From the NCBI RefSeq assembly GCF_030848565.1, contig NZ_JAVDDV010000024.1, forward strand, positions 1 to 45,479: 45,479 nucleotides of DNA. The letters run 5' to 3'. Below, piece after piece: positions 14,671 through 23,386 of the stretch. Every line of letters starts with the position of its first letter. Within the stretch, counting starts at the first letter, position 1. The notes below the pieces were generated by a model, which saw only the letters and a program-made list of their open reading frames with translations, made no database searches and was not told the origin of the DNA. The DNA is from Natronolimnohabitans sp. A-GB9 (lineage in GTDB: Archaea > Halobacteriota > Halobacteria > Halobacteriales > Natrialbaceae). A program made the translations under genes and the position numbers.

Positions 14671-17600
14671 ATGAGCACACGATTCGGCGCCGAGGAAGAC
14701 GGCTTCTGGGGAGAGGCCAACAGCGGCGTCGTCCGCCGGGCGTACCGGCGACTCGCGAATCGAGTCTCCGATGGCGTCTACCGTCTCGACGCCGACGGCC
14801 GGTTCGTTGCGATCAACGACGGCTTCGTCGAGTTGACTGGCTACGGCCGCGACGAACTCCTCGGCGAACACGTCTCCGTGCTCCTCGAAGATGCGACCGT
14901 GTCTCGAATCGAACGCGAGATCGAGCGCCACCTCGCGGAGGGAGTGGACGAACTCGACACGCTGACGCTGTCCGTCGAGACCGCCGACGGCGAGTGGATC
15001 AACTGTGAGCTGGACATCGATCTCCTCGTCGCCGACGGCGAGTTCAGGGGGACTATCGGTGTCGCTCGGGAGTGTCCCCAGCGGTCGGACAGTATCGAGA
15101 CGACACAATCCTCCTATGACTCGCTGACCAGCGTCCTCGAGGAGGCAAACATCGGCGTCATCGTCCTCGACGACGAGTGTACCGTCACGCGAGTCAACGA
15201 GACGATCGAACGCTACTTCGGCCTCGAGCGCGCCGAAATCGTCAGCCGAGACAAGCGCGAACTGATCGACGACACGATAAAATACGCGTTCGCCGATCCG
15301 AAGCAATTTGCCGAAACAGTCATCGCAACCTACGAAGACAACAGCTACATCGAGCAGTTCGAGTGTCGCGTCACGGCCGGCGAGGACCGTGCGGAACGCT
15401 GGCTCGAACACTACAGCACGCCGCTCGAGTCGGGTCCCTACGCAGGCGGACGGATCGAACTCTACTACGATATCACGGACCGAAAGCGCTCCGAGGGGGC
15501 CCGCCAGGAGACCGAAGAGCGGTTCCAGTCACTGGTCGATGCCGTCGAGGAGTACGCCATCTTTCGGCTGGACCCGGACGGCTACGTCGTCAGCTGGAAC
15601 GACGGTGCCGAGGCGATCAAGGGCTACGAGACTGAAGAGATCCTCGGCGAACACTGCTCGACGTTCTATACGGAGTCCGACCGGGCGGCGGACGTTCCAG
15701 AGCAGCACCTCGAGGCGGCGATCGAGGACGGATCAGTCGAAGACGAGGGATGGCGCGTCAGGAAAGACGGAAGCCGGTTTTGGGCGTCGGTCACGATCTC
15801 GGCGGTGTGGAACGACGACGGAAGTCTCCGGGGATTCCTGAAAGTCACCCGCGATATGACCGACCGGTACGAACGCGAGCAGGAACTCGAGAACGAACTC
15901 CAGCGGGTTTTCGGTCGGATCTCCGATGCGTTCTACGCGCTCGACGAGGAATGTCGGTTCACCCACGTCAACGAACGAGCCGAGCAGATCCTCGATGCCG
16001 ACCAGGACGATCTGCTCGGGACGGACATCTGGACGGCCTTTCCCGACCTCAAGGGAACCGTCTTCGAAGACCGGTACCGGGAGGCGATGACGGACCAGGA
16101 GGCAGTCTCGTTCGAGGCGTACGCGCCGTCGAACGACGCCTGGTTCGAGGTCCACGCCTATCCGTCGGAGACGGGGCTGTCGGTCTACTTCCGGGACGTG
16201 ACCGAGCGGGTCGAGCGAGAACGCGAACTCGAGCGAACCGAGCGGCGGTTCGAGGCGATCTTCCAGGATCCGAACATCCTCGTCGGGTTACTCGAGCCCG
16301 ACGGGACGGTACTCGACATCAACGAGACGGCGATGGAGTACATCGATGCCGACCTCGAGAACGTGACCGGCGAGCCGTTCTGGGAGACACCGTGGTGGGG
16401 CGAGGGCGATGCGGTCCAGCCGGAGATCAAGCGGAGGACCGAACGGGCGGCGGACGGCGAGTACGTCGAGTTCGAGACATCGCTCACCCGTCCGAACGGC
16501 GAGGAGTACACGCTCAGTGGGTTCTTCAGACCCGTTACCGACGAGGACGGCGAGGTGGTCTCTATCATCGTCTCCGACCGCGACGTCACCGAACGGAAAA
16601 AACGCGAGCAACAACTCCGGAAGTCCGAACAACGCTATCGGACGCTCGCCGAGAACTTCCCCAACGGCATCGTCACGATGTTCGACGACGAGTGTCGATA
16701 CACGCTCGCTGCGGGGGAGGCGTTCGGCGACCTCCCAGTCGCGCCGGACGACGTCGAAGGGAAAACAGTCGAAGCAGTCTGGCCCGACGAGCCTGCCAGA
16801 CGACTCGGGACCGCGTTCCGGGATGCACTCGAGGGGGAACGACGGGTCGTCGACGTCGAGTACGCAGGTCGGGAGTGGGTCGTCCGTATCGTCCCACTGA
16901 CCGGCAGCGACGGCACCGTCTTCGGCGGGATGACGATCGCCCAGGACATCACCGAGCGCAAGGAACGCAAGCGGGCCCTCGAGGAGAGCAAGCGACGCTA
17001 TCAGACCCTCGTCGAACACTTCCCCAACGGCGCAGTCGGCCTCTACGACGAGGAACTCACCTACACGGTCGTCGGTGGCGAACTGATAGACGAGTTGGGG
17101 ATCGATCCCGACATGGTCGTCGGTAACGCCATCACCGAACGATATCCGGACGAGCTCGTCGCAGAGTACGGCTCGTGTTTCGAGGCCGCCTTACAGGGCG
17201 AGTCGAACACGTTCGAGGCCGAGTACCACGGCCGCGATCTGGTCGTCCACACGCTACCCGTCCGAAACGCCGACGGCGAGATCCACGCGGGGATGGTGAT
17301 GGTCCAGGACATCACCGAACGCAAGGAGTACGAACGCAAACTCGAGGAATCGAACGAGCGGTTAGAGCAGTTCGCCTACGCCGCCAGCCACGACCTCCAG
17401 GAACCGCTGCGAATGGTCTCGAGCTATCTACAACTCATCGAGAGCCGGTACGCCGACGTCCTCGACGAAGACGGCGAAGAGTTTCTCGAGTACGCCATCG
17501 ACGGCGCCGACCGCATGCGCGCGATGATCGACGGCCTCCTCGAGTACTCCCGGGTCGAGACGCGAGGCGACCCGCTCGAGCCGACCGACCTCGACGACGT

Positions 17601-18027
17601 TCTCGAGGACGTCCTCGAAGACCTTCGACTCAGAATCGAGAGCACCGACGCCGAGATCACCGCCGAGGACCTGCCCCGTGTCGAGGGCGATCCGAGCCAG
17701 CTTCGGCAGGTGTTCCAGAACCTGTTGTCGAACGCGATCGAGTACAGCGGCGACGAGCCGCCACGGATCCACGTCGGTGCCCAGCGAGTCGGCGACCAGT
17801 GGCGGATCTCGATCCGCGACGAGGGGATCGGGATCGATCCCGACGAGACGGACCGGATCTTCGAGGTGTTTCAGCGACTCCACAGTCGCGAGGACCACTC
17901 GGGCACTGGGATCGGCTTGGCGCTCTGTCGACGGATCGTCGAACGCCACGGCGGTCGCATCTGGGTCGACTCCGAACCGAGCGATGGCTCGACGTTCTCG
18001 TTTACGTTGCCCGCAGTAGACGAATAG
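14671..18027 (+). CDS. Seven-PAS-domain sensor histidine kinase
   Basis: This 1118-residue soluble kinase lacks membrane segments, so it senses a cytoplasmic signal. I count seven PAS/PAC units at about residues 30-135, 150-275, 285-405, 410-515, 525-645, 655-770 and 775-890, most ending in the PAC signature D(I/V/M)T(E/D)RK or similar. Units 6 and 7 resemble each other (ENFPNGIVTM and EHFPNGAVGL) and probably arose by duplication. The HisKA domain carries the phospho-acceptor His907 in AASHDLQEPLRM. The HATPase domain has an N-box (NLLSNAIEY, from about 1017), G1 (DEGIGIDPDE) and G2 (GTGIGLALC). No receiver domain is fused and no response regulator is adjacent, so its partner is encoded elsewhere. 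Confidence 0.93.
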   Translation: MSTRFGAEEDGFWGEANSGVVRRAYRRLANRVSDGVYRLDADGRFVAINDGFVELTGYGRDELLGEHVSVLLEDATVSRIEREIERHLAEGVDELDTLTLSVETADGEWINCELDIDLLVADGEFRGTIGVARECPQRSDSIETTQSSYDSLTSVLEEANIGVIVLDDECTVTRVNETIERYFGLERAEIVSRDKRELIDDTIKYAFADPKQFAETVIATYEDNSYIEQFECRVTAGEDRAERWLEHYSTPLESGPYAGGRIELYYDITDRKRSEGARQETEERFQSLVDAVEEYAIFRLDPDGYVVSWNDGAEAIKGYETEEILGEHCSTFYTESDRAADVPEQHLEAAIEDGSVEDEGWRVRKDGSRFWASVTISAVWNDDGSLRGFLKVTRDMTDRYEREQELENELQRVFGRISDAFYALDEECRFTHVNERAEQILDADQDDLLGTDIWTAFPDLKGTVFEDRYREAMTDQEAVSFEAYAPSNDAWFEVHAYPSETGLSVYFRDVTERVERERELERTERRFEAIFQDPNILVGLLEPDGTVLDINETAMEYIDADLENVTGEPFWETPWWGEGDAVQPEIKRRTERAADGEYVEFETSLTRPNGEEYTLSGFFRPVTDEDGEVVSIIVSDRDVTERKKREQQLRKSEQRYRTLAENFPNGIVTMFDDECRYTLAAGEAFGDLPVAPDDVEGKTVEAVWPDEPARRLGTAFRDALEGERRVVDVEYAGREWVVRIVPLTGSDGTVFGGMTIAQDITERKERKRALEESKRRYQTLVEHFPNGAVGLYDEELTYTVVGGELIDELGIDPDMVVGNAITERYPDELVAEYGSCFEAALQGESNTFEAEYHGRDLVVHTLPVRNADGEIHAGMVMVQDITERKEYERKLEESNERLEQFAYAASHDLQEPLRMVSSYLQLIESRYADVLDEDGEEFLEYAIDGADRMRAMIDGLLEYSRVETRGDPLEPTDLDDVLEDVLEDLRLRIESTDAEITAEDLPRVEGDPSQLRQVFQNLLSNAIEYSGDEPPRIHVGAQRVGDQWRISIRDEGIGIDPDETDRIFEVFQRLHSREDHSGTGIGLALCRRIVERHGGRIWVDSEPSDGSTFSFTLPAVDE

Positions 18028-18053
18028 TCGAACGAACTCGAGAAAGGACGTGG

Positions 18054-18293
18054 TTAGTCGCCGATGCAGTACCCCAGCCCGTCGGCGCCGTCGCGTTCGC
18101 AAGCGTTCGACGAGCGTGGGCGGACCGAGATCGTCGTCTCACAGTCGGGACAGCGGTAGACGATACAGCCGTCGGTCTCGCGGACGATCCAGTCGCCGTC
18201 GATGTGGCTCTCGTGACCACAGTCGAAGCAATGGAGGACTGCCTTGGGGCTGCCGGGAGGCCGGGATCGGGATGTCGAGGGCGGGGACGTCAT
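18054..18293 (-). CDS. Small zinc-ribbon protein
   Basis: This 79-residue protein reads from ATG at 18293. After a Pro/Ser-rich N-terminus it has CFDCGHESHIDGDW and CPDCETTISVRP, two CxxC knuckles about 25 residues apart, and then a C-terminal Cys pair (ACERDGADGLGYC). The pattern VLxCxxCGHExxxDGDWxV is widespread in haloarchaea in proteins of unknown function. An RNA- or DNA-binding or assembly role is only inferred from the zinc ribbon. It is convergent to the histidine kinase with 26 bp between the stops. Confidence 0.75.
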   Translation of the reverse strand: MTSPPSTSRSRPPGSPKAVLHCFDCGHESHIDGDWIVRETDGCIVYRCPDCETTISVRPRSSNACERDGADGLGYCIGD

Positions 18294-18511
18294 TACGAGA
18301 ACAAAGGAGCTGGACGGCAAAAACGGTGTCGAACCGCTGAGATATTACCAGGTAATTACAACCGTGGCAGGCGCTGACGCCCCGAAATAGAGGTGTGTTA
18401 TCCGGAATCAAGACCAACGATAAAATTACCAACTATCACATATTTTTGGTGCAATCACTGATCGAACTCGTGTGATCGGCCTCGAGTGAGGACCGGCTGG
18501 GACGCAAACGT
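18294..18511. other. Intergenic stretch, no gene recognised
   Basis: This is the upstream region of the zinc-ribbon gene. It contains AT-rich sequence around 18345-18450 (including TATTTTTGG and ATAAAATT) that may hold its promoter. Confidence 0.35.
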
Positions 18512-18625
18512 GTTATACTGCCGGACAGCAGGCAGTGAGCCGTCGGTCGCGACGTCGCGGCCGTCACCGTCGGCAACGGCCGCAGTCGTGGGACCGACCG
18601 GTGAACCGTGCTGTCCGACAGTACA
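18512..18625. repeat. Dispersed repeat, copy 3 (extended)
   Basis: GTTATACTGCCGGACAGCAG then GCAGTGAG starts the copy. CTGTCCGACAGTACAGGACG closes it after a GC-rich middle with several short inverted repeats. It lies between the zinc-ribbon and SPW genes. Confidence 0.5.
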
Positions 18626-18715
18626 GGACGAGCGAACGTATCGAGCCGACACTCATATCACGGGTAGAACAATGCGGGGCCTACGTTTAGTGCACTCGGC
18701 GGTGTACGCTCGGCT

Positions 18716-19108
18716 ATGAGCGACACACGAACGACAACGAATGGATCGCCGATTCCGGTGCGGACGGCTGGACTCGCCGCCGTGATCGGCGCGTGGGTTC
18801 TCTGGTCCGGTGTCATACTGACTGGAACCGGGGCGATCGTCCTGAACAACGTCGTCGTCGGAGCGGCGATCGCTGCCATTGCCGCCTACGCCGCGGCCTG
18901 GCCCGACGGCGGGCGGCTACCAGCGATCGCAGCCCCACTGGTTGCTGCCCTGCTCGGACTCTGGATCGTCGCCGCGCCGTTCGTCTTCGAAGTCGGGGAA
19001 CGACTGCTCTGGAGTAACGTGATCTCCGGCATCCTCGTCGTGATCCTGGCCGGTAGCAGCGTCTACGGGAGCTGGCAGCTGACACAGTCGAGAGCGACCG
19101 GTGTCTGA
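18716..19108 (+). CDS. SPW-repeat-like four-helix membrane protein
   Basis: This 130-residue protein has four hydrophobic segments (about residues 20-38, 42-60, 68-90 and 98-118). It shows the paired-helix pattern of SPW-domain proteins: a WVLWSG...NNVVVG unit and a second LGLWIVAAPF...SNVISGILVVILAG unit, each with a Trp-containing helix followed by Asn-x-(V/I)-x-x-G. Function is unknown; the family is found in bacteria and haloarchaea. The TGA stop is the first three bases of repeat copy 4. Confidence 0.75.
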   Translation: MSDTRTTTNGSPIPVRTAGLAAVIGAWVLWSGVILTGTGAIVLNNVVVGAAIAAIAAYAAAWPDGGRLPAIAAPLVAALLGLWIVAAPFVFEVGERLLWSNVISGILVVILAGSSVYGSWQLTQSRATGV

Positions 19109-19187
19109 GACGGACTGCTGTCGTCAGTTACGGGCCAACCGCGATCGCTCTACGGGTCTACCGGCGGTTCGTCAGGAAACCGTATGA
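19107..19187. repeat. Dispersed palindromic repeat, copy 4
   Basis: The copy runs from GAGACGGACTGCTGTCGTCA to GTCAGGAAACCGTATGA. Its left end overlaps the stop codon of the SPW-like gene. Confidence 0.6.
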
Positions 19188-19241
19188 TCGGTCGGTATCG
19201 ATCGTGAGGGAAGCTATATTCTCGTCGGCCGCGTACGGTCC

Positions 19242-19541
19242 GTGATGACGCCTGGACCCCAACGGACGGACGAGCGGAGGCATGCCGATCGAGTCACTCG
19301 ATCGGATCGGTCCCGCACCAACCCGTCGGACCCCGAGCGGCCGGCGCGACCCGAAGACGTACTCACCCGAGTGGATCGGCTCGAATCCGAGCTGGGGCGC
19401 CTCGAGAACACGGTACGTGGCGTCGCTCGAGTGGCAAACGTCGACGTCGGGTGTCCGTGCAACCGCTGTGACCGGAGCTATCTCCTGATCAGCGACGACG
19501 TGATGGCGTGTCCGGTGTGTGGCTACCGCCGGCCGTTGTGA
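19242..19541 (+). CDS. Coiled-coil / zinc-ribbon small protein
   Basis: This protein of about 99 residues begins at GTG 19242 or ATG 19245. A charged N-terminal third is followed by a short amphipathic helix with heptad-like Leu/Val spacing (VLTRVDRLESELGRLENTV), suitable for dimerisation. A zinc ribbon, CPCNRCDRSYLLISDDVMAC with CPVCGYRRPL, follows. The CxxC...CxxCGYR pattern is typical of haloarchaeal single-ribbon proteins of unknown function. It is monocistronic. A dimeric nucleic-acid-binding role is inference. Confidence 0.68.
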   Translation: MMTPGPQRTDERRHADRVTRSDRSRTNPSDPERPARPEDVLTRVDRLESELGRLENTVRGVARVANVDVGCPCNRCDRSYLLISDDVMACPVCGYRRPL

Positions 19542-19822
19542 TCGGCCCCTCCATCGTCGCCGTCGAGTGACCGGTGGTCGACGCTGACTCGGTCGATGTC
19601 GATCGAAAAACGCGCCGCGGCCGCCTCTATTCCCTGTCGACCAAGGCGGCGGGCTTGGTCACGTAACCTTATCGCTCCGAATAGTATAGTTTTTTGGTAT
19701 AATAGACGACTGAAAATTCCTCTGAAAACGCCCCTGGACACACATTATTTAAGGTTACAGTTCAGTCTCGAGAACACTCACGCGAATTGGGTGGCGGGAA
19801 AGGCTACCGGAAACCCAACGGG
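19542..19822. other. Intergenic region with inverted repeat and AT-rich core
   Basis: GTAACCTTA (19663-19671) and its complement TAAGGTTAC (19750-19758) flank an AT-rich core with TATA-like stretches. The paired sites may bind a regulator of the downstream HTH gene, possibly with an upstream start site. Confidence 0.35.
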
Positions 19823-19829
19823 TCTATAC
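19823..19829 (+). promoter_or_regulatory. TATA box of the Bat-type regulator
   Basis: TCTATAC is centred about 26 nt upstream of ATG 19852, consistent with a leaderless transcript. Confidence 0.45.
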
Positions 19830-19851
19830 GTCTCTGTGGTGGGTCCCGTTG

Positions 19852-20535
19852 ATGACCACGGTCGTCGAACTCGAGATTCCGGCCGACCGTCTCGGCGCTG
19901 CCCAGACATTCGACCGTGTCTCGACCTTCGAGTTCGAGATCGGTGGCATGATCGGTGACACACCGCCGCTGGTCTGGGTCTCCGGACCGGACCGGGAGAC
20001 CGTTCGCGAAGCACTCGAGGCGGATCCGTCGGTCGACGTCATCGCGACGTTAGGCGACGAAACCCAAACGGACGGGGCTTCGATCGACCATGAACGCTGG
20101 CTGTTCCGCCTCGAGTTCGGTGCGGAGAGCAAGCTGTTCGAGCAGATCGTCATGGAAAACGACGGGGCGATCCTCGAGGCGTGCGGGGAGAACGGCTCGT
20201 GGTCGGTGACGCTGTTGTTTCACGACCGAGAGGCGCTCTCGGAGTGTTACGCGCTGTTCGAGCAGTACGAGTTCCGGATGGAGGTCAGGCGCCTCGCAGG
20301 GGTCGATGACGTCGCAAGCGCACAGACGCCGCTGACCCAGACCCAGTACGAGACGATCTGTAAGGCCCACGAACTCGGCTACTTCGATATCCCGCGCGAG
20401 ATCACGCTCAAGGAGTTGGCCGCGGAACTAGACATCTCACACCAGGCGCTTTCGGAACGGCTCCGTCGGTCCCAGGCCGCACTCGTCAGCGCCGAGTTGA
20501 CCGACGGAATGACACCGACGGCGATCGACCCGTAG
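19852..20535 (+). CDS. Bacterio-opsin-activator-type HTH regulator
   Basis: This 227-residue transcription factor has the architecture of the Bat family without PAS/GAF input. An N-terminal alpha/beta region (about residues 1-150, VELEIPADRLGAAQTF...) is followed by an HTH_10 domain (LTQTQYETICKAHELGYFDI PREITLKELAAELDISHQALSERLRR). The LTxxQ...A...GYF.IPR...L.ELA..L.IS...LSERLRR signature is diagnostic. The ligand of the N-terminal region is unknown. It stands alone, with a leaderless-type promoter and an inverted repeat upstream. Targets cannot be told from the window. Confidence 0.9.
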   Translation: MTTVVELEIPADRLGAAQTFDRVSTFEFEIGGMIGDTPPLVWVSGPDRETVREALEADPSVDVIATLGDETQTDGASIDHERWLFRLEFGAESKLFEQIVMENDGAILEACGENGSWSVTLLFHDREALSECYALFEQYEFRMEVRRLAGVDDVASAQTPLTQTQYETICKAHELGYFDIPREITLKELAAELDISHQALSERLRRSQAALVSAELTDGMTPTAIDP

Positions 20536-20745
20536 TCTGTGGCTCGGTTCTCGAGGCTCGGTTGACTCGAGACGCGAGGCCAGCAGAGCAGCAGCGTTCT
20601 CGATGTCGATCCCTAACCACGTTTCCAAATAATAACAATGTCGACCCTCGAAGGGGTGTGAGTGGACGATCGTTCAGCTATTCTCGATCAAAAGATATAC
20701 TAACCGCAACAACTAGCTTTATTACCTGACGCATCCATAGCAGTA
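20536..20745. other. Intergenic stretch, AT-rich
   Basis: No gene is seen. AT-rich DNA with TTTATTAC near 20719-20726 precedes the hairpin and short frame at 20746. Confidence 0.35.
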
Positions 20746-20850
20746 GTGTCGGCAGGACTGCCGACCCGCGACGCTACCGAGTGCAATACGACGCGCCGGT
20801 GGATCACTCGTGCTCAATCACAGCGGTCACTCGTGGCTGTGTGGCCGTGA
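20746..20850 (+). other. Candidate leaderless 34-residue ORF beginning in a hairpin
   Basis: A frame from GTG 20746 to TGA 20848-20850 would encode VSAGLPTRDATECNTTRRWI and 14 more residues. A TATA-like CTTTATTA is centred about 26 nt before the GTG, as for a leaderless gene. The start overlaps a perfect hairpin, GTCGGCAG-GA-CTGCCGAC (20748-20765). Either a microprotein with a structured start or a small RNA beginning with a hairpin is possible. Evidence is positional only. Confidence 0.25.
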
Positions 20851-20984
20851 CCGACGACGTTGGGGTCGACAATAATCGGCCCCCACCTCGTTTTCGAGCG
20901 TCCGACGACGATCGTACAACGAACAGGGCGGCGTGAGACGGCCAAGATACTTCCCTACCGCCACAGGAGCTATCAGTATCGACA

Positions 20985-21557
20985 ATGGCGGACAGCGCAG
21001 CCCGGCTCGGACATACCGATGGAACACGATCGGACGGAGCACAGTCGACTGGTCGGTCGGAGGCTGACGACGACCTCGAGCCAGACGAGATCTTTCACAT
21101 TTTGCAGACGAGTCGCCGCCGCCGCGTTCTCGAGCATCTCGAGGGCGGCGACGAACCGGTAACCGTCCGGACGCTCGCCGAGCGGATCGCCGCCCGAGAG
21201 AACGACACGACGGTCGAGAACCTGACCTCGGATCAGCGCCAGCGCGTCTACATCTCGCTGTACCAGACCCACCTCCCGAAACTCGACACCGCAGGGGTCG
21301 TCGACTACGACAAGAACCGCGGCACCGTCGAATCGACCCCGCTTGCGGCCCAGTTCGATCCGTTTCTGTCGGAACTCGAGCCATCGTCGATGGATCCGTG
21401 GCTCGGCCGGTACGCGGGGGCGGTCGGCTGCTGTGGACTAGCGGTCGCAGCGACTGCGACCGGCACCACACCGATCTCCTGGAGTACCACGGCACTGCTC
21501 GTCGTGACGGCGTTCGGTGCCGTGACTGCGGGTCACGCTTATACGGAACTGGCGTGA
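20985..21557 (+). CDS. Winged-helix membrane protein (DUF7344-like)
   Basis: This 190-residue protein has a winged helix at about residues 38-115: DEIFHILQTSRRRRVLEHLE, then TVRTLAERIAARE, then QRQRVYISLYQTHLPKLDTAGVVDYD. This is the recognisable haloarchaeal DUF7344 pattern of HxxLS-type repressor-like domains. Two C-terminal hydrophobic segments (about 140-160 and 165-185) would anchor it in the membrane, so it may be a membrane-tethered DNA-binding regulator. A second, soluble member of the family is at 31078-31488. The signal is unknown. Confidence 0.82.
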   Translation: MADSAARLGHTDGTRSDGAQSTGRSEADDDLEPDEIFHILQTSRRRRVLEHLEGGDEPVTVRTLAERIAARENDTTVENLTSDQRQRVYISLYQTHLPKLDTAGVVDYDKNRGTVESTPLAAQFDPFLSELEPSSMDPWLGRYAGAVGCCGLAVAATATGTTPISWSTTALLVVTAFGAVTAGHAYTELA

Positions 21558-21651
21558 CACCGCTCGGTCTCGATACGGCCCCTGTTCCAACGGCCCGCCC
21601 CACTCGAGCCGGGGTGTGCCGGGTCTAGTTCCGTCCGTACGAAACGATCGA

Positions 21652-22383
21652 CTACAGTTCGATCGCCATCATCACTTCGTCGACGTGGTGGCCGTTGAGC
21701 TTATAGTGATCCTTACGGATCGCTTCGGTCTCCCAGCCGTGTTTCTCGAGGAACGCGATGGCATCCTCGTTGCTCGCGGGAACGCTCTGATAGACCCGTT
21801 CGTACCCGTTGGCGCCTGCCCACTCGAGCCCCCGCGCGAGGAGATGCGAGCCGAGCCCGTGGCCGCGATACTCCTCTAAGACGCCGACGGTCAGTTCCGC
21901 GGTATGGGAGAGTTTCTCCAGTTCTGGCGCATAGAGGTGAACCCAGCCGACGACGTCGTCGTCGACAGTCGCGACGAAGAACATTCGCGCCTCGAGGTCG
22001 TTGTGTCGGAGCAGGGCCTCCTCGTGGTCGATCTCGTCGGCGACGCTCTCGGCCTCGATATAGGTCTTCTCCTCGGCGACCTGTCTGATGGCGCCGACGA
22101 CCCCCGAGAGGTCCTCCTGTCTGGCCGGCCGGATGTGAAACTCGAGATCCTCCGAGACGTACTCCTCCTCGGCCCCGGCGTCGATCGTCACCCGGAGTTT
22201 GCCGTCTTCCCCTTCGAGGCGTCCGTCGCGTTTGAGGATCGCGACGTGATGTCGAAAGCCGCTAGGTTCGATATCCAGTTCCGACTGTGCGTCGTCCGGG
22301 TCGACCGCGCCGTGGCGCTCGACGTACTCGTAGATCGCCTTTCGGTCCGCGTGGCCGAACTCGAGCGGTTCAGTCGTTTCCAT
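21652..22383 (-). CDS. GNAT acetyltransferase with N-terminal winged helix
   Basis: This 243-residue protein reads from ATG 22383 (METTEPLEFGHADRKAIYEY). Residues 10-70 form a winged helix (DPDDAQSELDIEPSGFRHHV AILKRDGRL). Residues 90-240 are a GNAT fold with acetyl-CoA-binding motif A (LTVGVLEEYRGHGLGSHLL; RGHGLG pyrophosphate loop) and a final ASNEDAIAFLEKHGWE motif B. The substrate amine is unknown. The fusion of a DNA-binding-like domain with an acetyltransferase occurs in haloarchaea and could couple acetylation to regulation. The upstream extension to 22449 is not protein-like and was not used. Confidence 0.87.
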   Translation of the reverse strand: METTEPLEFGHADRKAIYEYVERHGAVDPDDAQSELDIEPSGFRHHVAILKRDGRLEGEDGKLRVTIDAGAEEEYVSEDLEFHIRPARQEDLSGVVGAIRQVAEEKTYIEAESVADEIDHEEALLRHNDLEARMFFVATVDDDVVGWVHLYAPELEKLSHTAELTVGVLEEYRGHGLGSHLLARGLEWAGANGYERVYQSVPASNEDAIAFLEKHGWETEAIRKDHYKLNGHHVDEVMMAIEL

Positions 22384-22569
22384 GATGTGTGGTATCCCAC
22401 CACAATACTTAGTCCTGCTGCAGCTCGGTCCATACCCGTAGTGGCACACATCCGACTCCTTGGCAACCGCGAGGACTTAATAGGAGAACTGGTGAATCCG
22501 ACGTGACTTCCAGCCTCCGTTCATCACGTCGAGTGCGTGAGAGCGGACTGGTAGCTCTCGCGTGTCCCC

Positions 22570-23013
22570 ATGTTCGGAACGGAACTGGTCGTCGCCGGTC
22601 TTGCCCTCGCCCTCGCGGTAGCCGCCGGATTGGTCGTCCACGAACTGGCACACGCACTCGTCTTGCGCCTCTTCGGTATCGATTACACGCTCTCCTATCT
22701 CCCTGGACGGACCGACGGTGTCGGCGGATTCGTAACGAGCGGTCCGCTGGCCGTCGTCCACCCCCACCCAACGGGACGGGATTCGGCGCACGCGCTTCGG
22801 GTTGCAGCGCTCGCGCCGCTTTCCCTCGCCGCCCCGGTCTTCGCCTTCGGTATCGGTGGGAGCGTTCCAGCCGACTCGCCGATCGTGCTGGCACTCGCAG
22901 TCGGCTGGCTCGCCTGTGCGATTCCGAGTCCCCAGGACTTCTCGGTGGTCTTCTACGCACACCGTGTCCTCGAGGCCGAGTCGAACGCGACGCGCGGTTC
23001 CCGCGCCGATTGA
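22570..23013 (+). CDS. Small membrane metalloprotease-like protein (HExxH)
   Basis: This 147-residue membrane protein has the zinc-protease motif HELAH (VVHELAHALVLRLFG) at the end of its first helix, as in the site-2-protease/M50 and DUF3267 families. Two or three further hydrophobic segments follow (ALRVAALAPLSLAAPVFAFG and IVLALAVGWLACAIPSPQDF). The third zinc ligand expected in the later helix could be the Asp of PSPQDF, in the position of the M50 NPxPxxDG-like box. It is shorter than canonical S2P. Whether it is active, and on what substrate, is unknown. Confidence 0.72.
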   Translation: MFGTELVVAGLALALAVAAGLVVHELAHALVLRLFGIDYTLSYLPGRTDGVGGFVTSGPLAVVHPHPTGRDSAHALRVAALAPLSLAAPVFAFGIGGSVPADSPIVLALAVGWLACAIPSPQDFSVVFYAHRVLEAESNATRGSRAD

Positions 23014-23081
23014 CGGTCGTCGCTTCGCCGTCGCGTTCGTGACTCGCCACTCTAGGTTCGCTCCGAGTTCGGACCCACGAC

Positions 23082-23165
23082 CATACGGTCTCCTGTCGTC
23101 ACTGTCCGCCGCTCGCCGCCCCCGCCCTGGCGATCGGCGGGACCGCGGGACAGTAGCCCGTATCA
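23082..23165. repeat. Dispersed palindromic repeat, copy 5
   Basis: CATACGGTCTCCTGTCGTCA to GGGACAGTAGCCCGTATCA is a full-length copy in the same orientation as copy 1. Its right end provides the TGA stop of the minus-strand ferredoxin remnant. Confidence 0.65.
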
Positions 23166-23273
23166 GCTCTCGTCGACGGGCTCCGGCGACTCCCCCGCCT
23201 CGAGGAGGACGTCGCGGAGGATCCGACCGCGTTCGCACTCGATCTCGCGCCCGCGAAACTCGATGGTCGGCAT
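23163..23273 (-). pseudogene. 2Fe-2S ferredoxin N-terminal remnant cut by a repeat
   Basis: The minus frame from ATG 23273 gives only 36 residues (MPTIEFRGREIECERGRILR, then DVLLEAGESPEPVDES). This matches the first beta-hairpin and helix of plant-type 2Fe-2S ferredoxin-like proteins common in haloarchaea. Those continue with a Cys-rich cluster loop (CxxxGxCGxC), which is absent here. The frame ends in the TGA that forms the terminus of repeat copy 5, and no cluster motif appears on the far side of the repeat. I infer a gene truncated by, or before, arrival of the repeat. A very short functional protein is possible but less likely. Confidence 0.55.
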
Positions 23274-23386
23274 ACCTGTTCGTTCGGCTTCGAACACCTT
23301 CGATCTTCCCCGCACGTGACGGCTCGACGACGATCGAGATCCCCAGAATCGAAAGGCAGTTTTGGGCCACGCGAGTACCGCTTGGT

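Noticed and set aside
14671-15411. Long antisense and alternate-frame ORFs across the histidine kinase
   Set aside because: They are shadow frames produced by high GC; they contain no family motif while the forward frame has full domain structure.
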